Source: Antedon mediterranea (Eukaryota; Echinodermata; Crinoidea; Comatulida; Antedonidae). Taken from it: a stretch of 64,000 bases of DNA. Of this stretch, positions 22,514 to 31,826 are shown in pieces (positions within the stretch are counted from its first letter, which is position 1; every line of letters starts with the position of its first letter). The notes beneath the pieces are model-generated. The model made no database searches and was not told the DNA's origin. It saw only the letters and a list, made by a program, of their open reading frames with translations. The stretch spans positions 18,720,501-18,784,500 of the forward strand of contig NC_092672.1 of the NCBI RefSeq assembly GCF_964355755.1, read 5' to 3'. Position numbers and translations under genes: made by a program.

Positions 22514-23878
22514 TCATAGTGTATTCTGATTGTTTGTATCTTCGATGTACGTATATCCTTGTACGTCAAGATCTTCAGGAACTTGAGAAGCAAATGAATG
22601 TCTCCAGTGACCATAATGTCCAGTACTTGGTAATCGAGGTAAAGATCGATCATAAAGACCACTATTAGAAACTCGATCTCTGGTATCATAGTACACAGTA
22701 GGTTGATACATCTCTCTACCAGATGAATCAGTAGCAGTCCTTGTCTTACAGAAGCATTGATAATAAACAGGAATGATGACAACAACTACAACAATAATGA
22801 CGACTAATATGATAATAATGATTACAACATACAAAGAGACACTATCCTTATTTTCTTCAGTATTCCTATTTATATTCACTTTATGTAATTGTATTACGTC
22901 ATTACTTTCTTCTGTAGATTCCTTGTTGTTTCTTACATTTGATATTATTAAAGTTATTGTATTTCTACTAATCCCAACATTATTTTCGGCAGAACACGTA
23001 ATTATTGTTCCATTTGCCGCTATTGATGGTTTTATAAGAGTCAATACTTGTCCATCTGCAATGTATTTATTTGCATTTATTACAGGTAAAAATGTCCATC
23101 TGAATTGAGTAATTGGAGGATTAGCAAATGATTGACAGAATAAAATGGAATCAGATCCAGCGAATAGTGTACTTGTGTGTTGTATTTTAACTTCTGGGCG
23201 ATATTGTATATTCAGATTTTGAATTGTACAGTTGCGCTTTTCAGGTAAAACATCTGTTGTTTGGAAACATGTAAATGTACCATCGTTATCTAGTTTGTTT
23301 GCTTTGAAAACATAATGATTATAGACCAGCGAGTCTTTATTTTCCCTTGATGTCTTCGAAAGAGAAATATCTTTTGTCTTGTAATTCCAACTTAATTGAA
23401 CTGGTGGATTAATCATTTCACTAATACAAGATAACTTTATTTCCGATCCAACAACGTAACTCTCTTTTGATTGAACACATTTTGGATATTCACCTGATGG
23501 AATTTGGTAAACTGCGAGACGAGCTGGTTGTGATTTAATGTCATTATTAATTTCACAGTGATATTCACCTGCATCTGTTTGCTTTATATTCACTATCAAC
23601 AACGAATATGAATAAATGTGTGTCTCACCAACTTGCTCTAGGTTTACTGACAACCTAGAATCTTTCACTGTAACTTCTGCTTGATTGCTTAATTTAGCAT
23701 CATCTTTCCACCACGAAACATCATCATTTTTTGGATTAATGTTTTCAATATAGCATTTTAGCGTTGCTACTTTACCCTCTGGTTCACCTACATCATTTGG
23801 TCTTGCAGCAAAATGTCCACATTCTACAATATATACAGCTACACAGATTGCAAATATACGTATTATTAATATATCCAT
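22514..23878 (-). CDS. Three-Ig type I membrane receptor, family A subtype A2
   Basis: 454 residues. Signal peptide and Ig1 start (AVYIVECGHFAARPND) are almost those of the gene at 18593. The rest of Ig1 and Ig2 (DVSWWKDDAKLSNQ, SWNYKTKDISLSK) are nearer to the gene at 16733. Ig3 again has TLFAGSDS and ITQFRWTFLPVINAN, like 16733. The linker VRNNKESTEESNDVIQ is shared with the gene at 28355. Different segments therefore have different nearest relatives. The tail is standard, ending EDTNNQNTL. Confidence 0.93.
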   Translation of the reverse strand: MDILIIRIFAICVAVYIVECGHFAARPNDVGEPEGKVATLKCYIENINPKNDDVSWWKDDAKLSNQAEVTVKDSRLSVNLEQVGETHIYSYSLLIVNIKQTDAGEYHCEINNDIKSQPARLAVYQIPSGEYPKCVQSKESYVVGSEIKLSCISEMINPPVQLSWNYKTKDISLSKTSRENKDSLVYNHYVFKANKLDNDGTFTCFQTTDVLPEKRNCTIQNLNIQYRPEVKIQHTSTLFAGSDSILFCQSFANPPITQFRWTFLPVINANKYIADGQVLTLIKPSIAANGTIITCSAENNVGISRNTITLIISNVRNNKESTEESNDVIQLHKVNINRNTEENKDSVSLYVVIIIIILVVIIVVVVVIIPVYYQCFCKTRTATDSSGREMYQPTVYYDTRDRVSNSGLYDRSLPRLPSTGHYGHWRHSFASQVPEDLDVQGYTYIEDTNNQNTL

Positions 23879-24607
23879 TTGAAAAAATCCTGATTCTGAT
23901 TTTCAATATTCCACAAGTAAAATAATGACTGTTTATGAACTGAATACATACATTACAACACTATCTTCATGTTTAAAAGTCTATATCTGATGTACTTCAT
24001 TTATAGCAAAATTAAATAAACATTAAATTCAGATTGATGAAAAGATTACCTCCAAGTTTCATATGTTCTATTTACACTGTCATTATCAATTTAATATTTA
24101 TCTTATACCATATCTTGAGCAAAAATAAAATAAACAGAAACTGACAAGTATTATATATAATATATAAAGCATGCTGGATATTAAGTTTTGTTACTGGTAT
24201 CAGTAAAATGCGGTTTTTAAAATGACACTACTTCAAGAAATAGTTTCAACGTTTTGGTAATCATGTTTTGTTCTCTGAGCAAGCTTAGAAGAAATGTTAT
24301 GTTTTCTATATATATCGTATCCAAATATTTAATAGGAAACTTAATTTAATCTTAAATTTTATTCTCATTATTCTTATCTTTAAGTAAAATCTTATCAGTA
24401 AAACATTCTAGTCATGTTTGTGCCATAGTTTTCCATTTAAATTGTTGAAATGCTCTGTTAATCACAGAAGTCAGCTGAGTTGCATGTATGATTTGTATTT
24501 ATGTTTTTTTGGCTCCAAATATTCCAAAAAAATTTCGAAAACAATCTGAGAAGAAATTTATTTGTATTGTTTTCATTGTTTCATTCGTTAGGAAACTCCA
24601 TTTATTC
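23879..24607 (-). promoter_or_regulatory. Upstream region of A2 gene, copy 2 of a duplicated spacer
   Basis: Near-identical copy of 19949-20678. The family A box TGTTACTGGTAT is at about 24188-24200, 315 bp before the ATG. The same candidate splice donor (CTTGGAGGTAATC on the minus strand) is kept. Only scattered substitutions separate the two copies, so the duplication is recent. Confidence 0.55.
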
Positions 24608-25978
24608 TTAAAGTGTATTTTGATTATTTCTATCTTCAATGTACGTATATCCTTGTACGTCAAGATCTTCAGGAACTTGAGAAGCAAATGAATGTCTCCA
24701 GTGACCATAATGTCCAGTACTTGGTAATCGAGGTAAAGATCGATCATAACGACCACTATTTGAAACTCGATCTCTGGTATCATAGTACACAGTAGGTTGA
24801 TATAACTCTCTACCAGATGAATCAGTAGCAGTCCTTGTCTTACAGAAGCATTGATAATAAACAGGAATGATGACAACAACTACAACAATAATGACGACTA
24901 ATATGATAATAATGATCACAACATACAAAGAGACACTATCCTTATTTTCTTCATTATTCTTATTTGTGTTCACTTTATGCAATTGCATTACATCATTACT
25001 TCCTTCTGTAGAGTCTTCATTTTTTCTTACATTTGATATTATTAAAGTTATTGAATCTCTACTGATACCAACATTATTTTCTGCAGAACAAGTGATTATT
25101 GTTCCATTTTTCGTAATTGATGGTTTTGTAAGTGTCAACACTTGTCCATCTGCAATGTACTCATTTGCATGTAATACAGGTGAAAATGCCCACCTGAACT
25201 GAGTAACTGGAGGATTAGCGAATGATTGACAGAATAAAATGGAATCAGATCCAGCGAATAGTGTACTTGTGTGTTGTATTTTAACTTCTGGGCGATATTG
25301 TATATTCAGATTTTGAATTGTACAGTTACGTTTTTCAGGTAAAACATCTGTTGTTTGGAAACATGTAAATGTACCATCGTTATCTAGTTTGTTTGCTTCA
25401 AATACATAATGATTATAGACAAGCGAGTCTTTAATTTCCGCTGATGTCTTCGAAAGAGAAACATCTCTTGTCTTGTAACTCCAAATTAATTGAACTGGTG
25501 GATTAATCATTTCACTAATACAAGATAACTTTATTGCTGATCCAACAACGTAACTCTCTTTTGATTGAATACATTTTGGATATTCACTAGAAGGAATTTG
25601 ATAAACTGCGAGATGAGCTGGTTGTGATGATATCATTTTTATTCCATTATTGATTTCACAGTGGTATTCACCTTCATCTGTTTGCTTCAGATTGGCAATC
25701 AACAACATATATGAATAAATGTGTGTGTCAACTACCTTCTCTAAATTTACGGAAAATCTAGAATCTGTCACTTTAACTTCTGCTTGACTACTTATTTTAA
25801 CATTATTTTTCCACCATGAAACTGTATAACTATCATCTCTAAGGTCATCAATGTAGCATTTAAGAGTTACAGCTTTACCTTCTATTTCCCCAACGTCCTT
25901 TGGTCTTTCGGCAAATTCTACACTTTCTACGATATATACAATTATGGCAATTACTGAAACACATTTCAATACTTCCAT
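24608..25978 (-). CDS. Three-Ig type I membrane receptor, family A subtype A2 variant
   Basis: 456 residues. The signal peptide MEVLKCVSVIAIIVYIV and Ig1 start EFAERPKDVGEIEGK form a sub-branch shared with the gene at 28355. Ig1 carries a short insertion before the domain end (NNGIKMISSQPAHL). Ig2 and Ig3 are A2 type (SAIKLSCISEMINPP, TLFAGSDS, FRWAFSPVLHAN). The linker VRKNEDSTEGSNDVMQ is shared almost exactly with the A3 gene at 26554. The tail has RELYQP and SNSGRYDRSLP, one of very few tail substitutions in the array. AATAAA follows the stop within ten bases. Confidence 0.93.
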   Translation of the reverse strand: MEVLKCVSVIAIIVYIVESVEFAERPKDVGEIEGKAVTLKCYIDDLRDDSYTVSWWKNNVKISSQAEVKVTDSRFSVNLEKVVDTHIYSYMLLIANLKQTDEGEYHCEINNGIKMISSQPAHLAVYQIPSSEYPKCIQSKESYVVGSAIKLSCISEMINPPVQLIWSYKTRDVSLSKTSAEIKDSLVYNHYVFEANKLDNDGTFTCFQTTDVLPEKRNCTIQNLNIQYRPEVKIQHTSTLFAGSDSILFCQSFANPPVTQFRWAFSPVLHANEYIADGQVLTLTKPSITKNGTIITCSAENNVGISRDSITLIISNVRKNEDSTEGSNDVMQLHKVNTNKNNEENKDSVSLYVVIIIIILVVIIVVVVVIIPVYYQCFCKTRTATDSSGRELYQPTVYYDTRDRVSNSGRYDRSLPRLPSTGHYGHWRHSFASQVPEDLDVQGYTYIEDRNNQNTL

Positions 25979-26553
25979 TTTTGATAGCGGTGTTTTAAAT
26001 AAATCGTCAGTAACAACATTTGATAATGCTAAATGTTTCTGAATTGATTGCTAATTGGCGTTGTTGTCCTCACTTTTAAATATCACAAAACTATATCTCT
26101 TTGATGTATTTCACTATTAGCAATACGATTAAAGTAAACATGTGAACATTGGCTTACATTTTTCGAAAAAAATACGGCAAAAAGTCCTTCCTATTAAATG
26201 ACATTGCTAATTTATCAGTTACCAACAAGACGATCTCTGACATTCTTTTCAAAAAGCAAAATGAATATAATCGAGAAAATGACTCGTATTATAAATCGTG
26301 TAACGCATATTCAATTTGAAGTTGTGTTACAGGTATCAGTAAAATAATCTATTCATGTTTGTGCAATAGTTTTCGAATTGAATTGTTGAAATGCTCTGTT
26401 AATCACAGACGTCAGCTGAGTAGCATCTATGATTTGTATTTATATTTTTTTGGATCCAAATATTCGAAAAACATTACGAAAACAAGCTGAGAAGAAATTT
26501 ATTTGTATTGTTTTCATTATTTGCATCCATTCGTTAGGAAACTCCATTTAATC
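25979..26553 (-). promoter_or_regulatory. Upstream region of A2-variant gene
   Basis: The family A box TGTTACAGGTATCAG is at about 26325-26339, some 347 bp before the ATG and the most distant in the array. The right part from about 26350 resembles the 3' flanks near 20480-20670 and 24410-24600 (GCTCTGTTAATCACAGA, ATGATTTGTATTTAT). No gene is visible. Confidence 0.5.
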
Positions 26554-27915
26554 TTAAAGTGTATTTTGATTATTTCTATCTTCAATGTAAGTATATCCTT
26601 GTACGTCAAGATCTTCAGGAACTTGAGAAGCAAATGAATGTCTCCAGTGACCATAATGTCCAGTACTTGGTAATCGAGGTAAAGATCGATCATAAAGACC
26701 ACTATTTGAAACTCGATCTCTGGTATCATAGTACACAGTAGGTTGATATATCTCTCTACCAGATGAATCAGTAGCAGTCCTTGTCTTACAGAAGCATTGA
26801 TAATAAACAGGAATGATGACAACAACTACAACAATAATGACGACTAATATGATAATAATGATCACAACATACAAAGAGACACTATCCTTATTTTCTTCAT
26901 TATTCTTATTTGTGTTCACTTTATGTAATTGCATTACATCATTACTTCCTTCTGTAGAGTCTTCATTTTTTCTTACATTTGATATTATTAAAGTTATAGA
27001 ATTTCTACTGATATCAACATTATTTTCTGCAGAACACGTGATTATTGTTCCATTTGTGGTAATTGATGGTTTTATAAGCGTCAATACTTGTCCATCTGTA
27101 ATGTATTCATTTGCATTCAATACAGGCGAAAACATCCACATAAACTTAGTAACTGGAGGATTAGCAAATGATTGACAGAATAAAATGGAATCAGATCCAA
27201 TGAATAGTGTACTTGTGTGTTGTATTTTAACTTCTGGACGATACTGTATATTTAGATTTCGAATTGTACAGTTAGTTACTCCAGATGTAGCTTCCGATGT
27301 TTGTTTACAAGTAAAGCTTGCATCATTGTCTATTTTCTTAGCATTAAATGTATAATGCGTATACGTCAAATAACGGTCTGTCTCAGACTGAGTATTCAAT
27401 ATATTAACTTTTCCATAACGACTCCATGTTAACTGCACTGGTGGTCTAAGTAATTGACTAATACAAGTTAACTTGACTTTTGAATCAACAATGAAACTGT
27501 TAGCAGACTTTTTACATTGTGGATATCCTGATGAAGGAACTTGCATTACGGTTAGACGGGCTACTCCAGAACTGACGACGGGAGTTTGATCAATTTGGCA
27601 ATGATAATTTCCCTCATCCTCAAGCAATAAATCTGAAATAGTTATTGAATACGTATATGCCTCTTCATAAGGGAGCTCTTCAATATCAACAGAAATATGT
27701 TGGTTATTAGATATTACCTTATTGTTTGCACTTAATTGAAAATCCTCTTTCCACCATGATACAACATGAACACTTTCATCAAAACCTCTAAAATGACACT
27801 TCAATGTTGCAACTTGGCCTTCTAGCTCTTTCACATCTTTTGGTTTAGCATCAAATTGAACAGACTGAACAAAAAATATGTGGATACAAAATATCAAATA
27901 TTCAAATAAATCCAT
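26554..27915 (-). CDS. Three-Ig type I membrane receptor, mosaic A3 ectodomain with A2-type Ig3
   Basis: 453 residues. This second A3 gene pairs with 20679. Ig2 is nearly identical between the two (KVKLTCISQLLRPP, NILNTQSETD). Ig1 differs strongly between about residues 40 and 90: CHFRGFDESVHVVSWW here against CFIGGFDNDIHIVSWW there, and EELPYEEAYTYS against DEIPTFKGSLLYS. Ig3 is of A2 type (TLFIGSDS, TKFMWMFSPVLNAN), and the linker matches the neighbouring gene at 24608. The change concentrated in one part of Ig1, between otherwise near-identical domains, points to a locally diversifying surface. Confidence 0.92.
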   Translation of the reverse strand: MDLFEYLIFCIHIFFVQSVQFDAKPKDVKELEGQVATLKCHFRGFDESVHVVSWWKEDFQLSANNKVISNNQHISVDIEELPYEEAYTYSITISDLLLEDEGNYHCQIDQTPVVSSGVARLTVMQVPSSGYPQCKKSANSFIVDSKVKLTCISQLLRPPVQLTWSRYGKVNILNTQSETDRYLTYTHYTFNAKKIDNDASFTCKQTSEATSGVTNCTIRNLNIQYRPEVKIQHTSTLFIGSDSILFCQSFANPPVTKFMWMFSPVLNANEYITDGQVLTLIKPSITTNGTIITCSAENNVDISRNSITLIISNVRKNEDSTEGSNDVMQLHKVNTNKNNEENKDSVSLYVVIIIIILVVIIVVVVVIIPVYYQCFCKTRTATDSSGREIYQPTVYYDTRDRVSNSGLYDRSLPRLPSTGHYGHWRHSFASQVPEDLDVQGYTYIEDRNNQNTL

Positions 27916-28354
27916 GTTTTTTTTCCAAATTACAATTATCTGTCAAACTTTCATAACGTCGATGTGTAATTATAAAGATCAGTGTGTTATAACATTTTGA
28001 TAACAAGAATAAAAAAGTCCTCTATGTTAAAAAAACAAATTTGGAACGTTGAATATTGTGTTTTGTTACAGGCTTTTGTGATTTTTATCTCCGTCTAACT
28101 GTTTAAATAAGCAATGTAGTCCTTTTAATTTGATCATGTAGGCAATACCTTTTCCAACTTACGTTACATTTTTAAATCAATTTAATTGTTGATATTGAAA
28201 TTTCCGAACACATACAATATCATAGTGTATTCTGACTGTTCCCATCTTGAAATGAATTAGGTTATGTATACTGCAATTTGTACAATTATTACGAAGCTAA
28301 TAAATACAAAGAAGGTTAATATCATAATTGTACAATACCTAAAGCAAAAGATGA
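27916..28354 (-). promoter_or_regulatory. Upstream region of second A3 gene
   Basis: The family A box appears as TGTTACAGGCTT (about 28064-28075), 150 bp before the ATG, at the same distance as in the other A3 gene. The left 170 bp are homologous to 22044-22215. The remainder is the 3' flank of the gene at 28355. No gene is visible. Confidence 0.5.
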
Positions 28355-29719
28355 TCATGGTGTATTCTGATTGTTCGTATCTTCAATGTACGTATATCCT
28401 TGTACGTCAAGATCTTCAGGAACTTGAGAAGCAAATGAATGTCTCCAGTGACCATAATGTCCAGTACTTGGTAATCGGGGTAAAGATCGATCATAAAGAC
28501 CACTATTAGAAACTCGATCTCTGGTATCATAGTACACAGTAGGTTGATATATCTCTCTACCAGATGAATCAGTAGCAGTCCTTGTCTTACAGAAGCATTG
28601 ATAATAAACAGGAATGACGACAACAACTACAACAATAATGACGACTAATATGATAATAATGATTACAACATACAAAGACACACTATCCTTATCTTCTTCA
28701 TTACTCGTATTTATATTCACCTTATGTAATTGTATTACGTCATTACTTTCTTCTGTAGATTCCTTGTTGTTTCTTACATTTGATATTATTAAAGTTATTG
28801 TATTTCTACTAATCCCAACATTATTTTCTGCAGAACATGTGATTATTGTTCCATTTATCGCTATTGATGGTTTTATAAGCGTCAATACTTGTCCATCTGC
28901 AATGAACTCATTAGCAACCAATGCAGGTGAAGTCGTCCACATAAACTGAGTAACTGGAGGATTAGCAAATGATTGACAGAATAAAATAGAATCAGATCCA
29001 GCAAATATTGTGCTTGCGTGTTGTATTTTAACTTCTGGACGATATTGTATATTCAGATTTTGAATTGTACAGTTACGCTTTTCAGGTAAAACATCTGTTG
29101 TTTGGAAACATGTAAATGTACCATCGTTATCTAGTTTGTTTGCTTCAAATACAAAATGATTATAGACAAGCGACTCTTTAATTTCCGTGGATGTCTTTGA
29201 ATATGAAACTTCTATTGTCTTGTAATTCCAACTTAATTGAACTGGTGGATCAAGCAGTTCACTAATACAAGATAACTTTATTTCAGTTCCAGCAACGTAA
29301 CTTTCCTTTGATTGAATACATTTTGGATATTCACTAGACGGAATTTGATAAACTACGAGATGAGCTGGTTGTGATTTAAGATTACTATTTATTTCACAGT
29401 GATATTCACCTGCATCTGATTGCTGTAGGTTGACAATCAACAACACATATGAATAAACTAGTGTGTCAAGGACTTTATCCAAATTTACTGACAATCTAGA
29501 ATCTTTTACTATAACTTCTGCCTGATTGCTTATTTTAACATTACCCTTCCACCATGAAACAAATTCATTCTTGTCATCGTTAAGGTTATTAATATAACAT
29601 TTAAGCGTTGCGACTTTACCTTCTATTTCTCCAACGTCTTTTGGTTTTTCAGCAAATTCTAAACTTTGTACAATATATGCAGCTATTAAAATTACTGAAG
29701 CAAATTTTAATATTTCCAT
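28355..29719 (-). CDS. Three-Ig type I membrane receptor, family A subtype A2 variant
   Basis: 454 residues. The signal peptide MEILKFASVILIAAYIV and EFAEKPKDVGEIEGK relate it to 24608. Ig1 has the distinctive NNLNDDKNEFVSWWKGN; Ig2 has GTEIKLSCISELLDPP. Ig3 starts HASTIFAG and includes FMWTTSPALVANEF, the most divergent A2-type Ig3 here. The linker is shared with 22514. The last residue is Pro (NNQNTP) where the others end in Leu. Past the stop, minus-strand GCTTTAGGTATTG looks like a splice donor. Confidence 0.93.
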   Translation of the reverse strand: MEILKFASVILIAAYIVQSLEFAEKPKDVGEIEGKVATLKCYINNLNDDKNEFVSWWKGNVKISNQAEVIVKDSRLSVNLDKVLDTLVYSYVLLIVNLQQSDAGEYHCEINSNLKSQPAHLVVYQIPSSEYPKCIQSKESYVAGTEIKLSCISELLDPPVQLSWNYKTIEVSYSKTSTEIKESLVYNHFVFEANKLDNDGTFTCFQTTDVLPEKRNCTIQNLNIQYRPEVKIQHASTIFAGSDSILFCQSFANPPVTQFMWTTSPALVANEFIADGQVLTLIKPSIAINGTIITCSAENNVGISRNTITLIISNVRNNKESTEESNDVIQLHKVNINTSNEEDKDSVSLYVVIIIIILVVIIVVVVVVIPVYYQCFCKTRTATDSSGREIYQPTVYYDTRDRVSNSGLYDRSLPRLPSTGHYGHWRHSFASQVPEDLDVQGYTYIEDTNNQNTP

Positions 29720-30108
29720 TTCTGATTGTGTTTAAAAAAAAATAAATCGTCAACAAGAACATTTATAATACATTTTGAAAAACAAAATACGGCAAAACTG
29801 TCTTAACCGGTCCTAACGTCATTGTTAATTTAACATTTACCAAACAAGACAATCTCGCATTATAAATAAATAAAGCATAATCAATTTTAAGTTGTGTTAC
29901 AGGTATTAGCACACTACGTTTTTCATGTTGATAAATTAGTTCTTAAATGAAGTTGTTGAAATTCTCTGTTTACAACGGCTGTCAGCTGTGTAGCACCTAC
30001 ATGATTTGTATTTTCTTGTCTTTTGCACCCAAATATTCGATAGGAAACCCTAACGAAAACAGGCTTTAGTTTTATCTTTTGCACCCTTTCTGGGAGGTTC
30101 ATTTAATC
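29720..30108 (-). promoter_or_regulatory. Upstream region of A2-variant gene
   Basis: The family A box TGTTACAGGTATTAG is at about 29895-29909, 175 bp before the ATG, preceded by AAGTTG as in the box at 26320. The right end is the 3' flank of the gene at 30109. Nothing else is visible. Confidence 0.5.
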
Positions 30109-31491
30109 TTAAAGTGTATTTTGAATATTTCTATCTTCAATGTAAGTATATCCTTGTACATCAAGATCTTCAGGAACTTGAGAAGCAAATGAATGTCTCC
30201 AGTGACCATAATGTCCAGTACTTGGTAAACGAGGTAAAGATCGATCATAAAGACCACTATTTGAAACTCGATCTCTGGTATCATAGTACACAGTAGGTTG
30301 ATATATCTCTATACCAGATGAATCAGTAGCAGTCCTTGTTTTACAAAAGCATTGATAATAAACAGGAATAATGACAACAACGACAACAATAATGACGACT
30401 AATATGATAATAATGATCACAACATACAATGATACTTCATCTTCTACTTCAGCGTTATTCTCTGTATTTATATCGAACTCCGACCTGCTACTATATTCTC
30501 CATTTGAATCTATTTTATTGTTATAATCCTTTGATGTTACATACTTTTCATTGAAAATATATATTGTTGTTGTGGCGACATGTGATCCAATAGAGTTTTC
30601 TGCTTTACACGTAATCTGTGTTCCATTTCTACTAATAGTTGGTTTTAGAAGTCTCAATACTTGGCCTTCAGTCGCATATCCGTATGATTCCAACATTGGT
30701 TTAAATGTCCAGGTAAATGTCCTTACAGGAGGGTTTGCTATTGCCTGGCAAAATAAAATAGAATCTGACCCAGAAAAAATGACGCTAGTGTGTCGTATTT
30801 TGACTTCGGGAATATATTGTATATTGAGATTGGTAATTGTACAATTAGAAGTAGCGGGAACAACTTCTGAATTTTGCAAGCAAACAAATGTGTCGTCATT
30901 GTCAGATTTTTTAGCAGTAAATTGAAGATGTTTATAAACAATGTTATCGCGTATATCTGTACTTACATCCTGATCTGATATTGGCAGTATGGTACGTTTC
31001 CACCTTAATTCCACTGGAGGATTAATTATCTCTGATATACAAGAGAGTTGTACATCAGAACCGGATATATAACTTTCTTTTGATTGAAAGCATTGTGGGT
31101 ATTCATCGGATGGCTTCTGTAATATAGTCACACGAACAATTTCAGAATGTATTTCATCAATATTAGAAATCTTACAATAATATCCTCCTTCATCTTCTCG
31201 TACAGATTGTGAAATTCCTAACAAATATGTTAGTTTGTTAGTTCCTGGAAAGTCTGTCAAAGTTGCAATTAATCTTGAATCTTTAATAAGTATGTTGTTC
31301 TTATTACTCAATTGACGTTCTCCTTTCCACCATGCAATGTCGCTTGAATCTGGTAATTTGCCTTGAATAAAACATTTGACTGTAACTGAATCTCCTTCTA
31401 GTACGCTAACGTCATTCATATCAGGCAAGAATTGTTGACCAATTGCATTTTCCATGATAACAAAAAGCATAAATAAAAGAGCCTTATACAT
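30109..31491 (-). CDS. Three-Ig type I membrane receptor, family A subtype A4
   Basis: 460 residues from the ATG at 31491; the frame is open slightly further, but only a TTG precedes it. Subtype A4 starts the mature protein with GQQFLPDMNDVSVLEGDSVTVKC. Ig1 has IAWWKGERQLSNKNN and EDEGGYYC; Ig2 follows the junction QKPSDEYPQC. Ig3 reads IPEVKIRHTSVIFSG, CQAIANPPVRTFTW and CKAENSIGS, distinct from A2. A long Asn/Ser/Asp-rich linker (about 315-350) precedes the Ile/Val helix. The tail has SSGIEIYQP in place of SSGREIYQP, shared only with the gene at 35355. Confidence 0.92.
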   Translation of the reverse strand: MYKALLFMLFVIMENAIGQQFLPDMNDVSVLEGDSVTVKCFIQGKLPDSSDIAWWKGERQLSNKNNILIKDSRLIATLTDFPGTNKLTYLLGISQSVREDEGGYYCKISNIDEIHSEIVRVTILQKPSDEYPQCFQSKESYISGSDVQLSCISEIINPPVELRWKRTILPISDQDVSTDIRDNIVYKHLQFTAKKSDNDDTFVCLQNSEVVPATSNCTITNLNIQYIPEVKIRHTSVIFSGSDSILFCQAIANPPVRTFTWTFKPMLESYGYATEGQVLRLLKPTISRNGTQITCKAENSIGSHVATTTIYIFNEKYVTSKDYNNKIDSNGEYSSRSEFDINTENNAEVEDEVSLYVVIIIIILVVIIVVVVVIIPVYYQCFCKTRTATDSSGIEIYQPTVYYDTRDRVSNSGLYDRSLPRLPSTGHYGHWRHSFASQVPEDLDVQGYTYIEDRNIQNTL

Positions 31492-31826
31492 TTTTAATAT
31501 TAAAACCAATGTCCAGTATGTTTTTGTTACTAATAAATAACAGCTTAATCACAGTTGTACCAATTTTGTTTGACGAGTCTACAAAATACAAGTAAAAATG
31601 TACAGTACAGTATCCATCTGATTGGTTAAATGAACAGCAACGATAAAAAAAAAATATGTTACTGGTATAACATATATTTGTTTCCTAAAATAATAATAGG
31701 CTAATGTTATAAAATAGTTTATGTGTATGATGTAATGATGATGATGTATTTTATACTTTAGCTTTTGATAAGATAAACATTGTCTTAAATGAGACAAATA
31801 ACATAGTTTACCTCCTTTAAAAAGTA
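31492..31826 (-). promoter_or_regulatory. Upstream region of first A4 gene
   Basis: The family A box TGTTACTGGTATAAC is at about 31657-31671, 165 bp before the ATG. GAACAGCAACGATAAAA lies about 20 bp to its left and recurs next to the box in the other A4 spacers. Beyond the stop of the next gene, minus-strand TTTAAAGGAGGTAAAC (complement of 31808-31823) looks like a splice donor. Confidence 0.5.
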
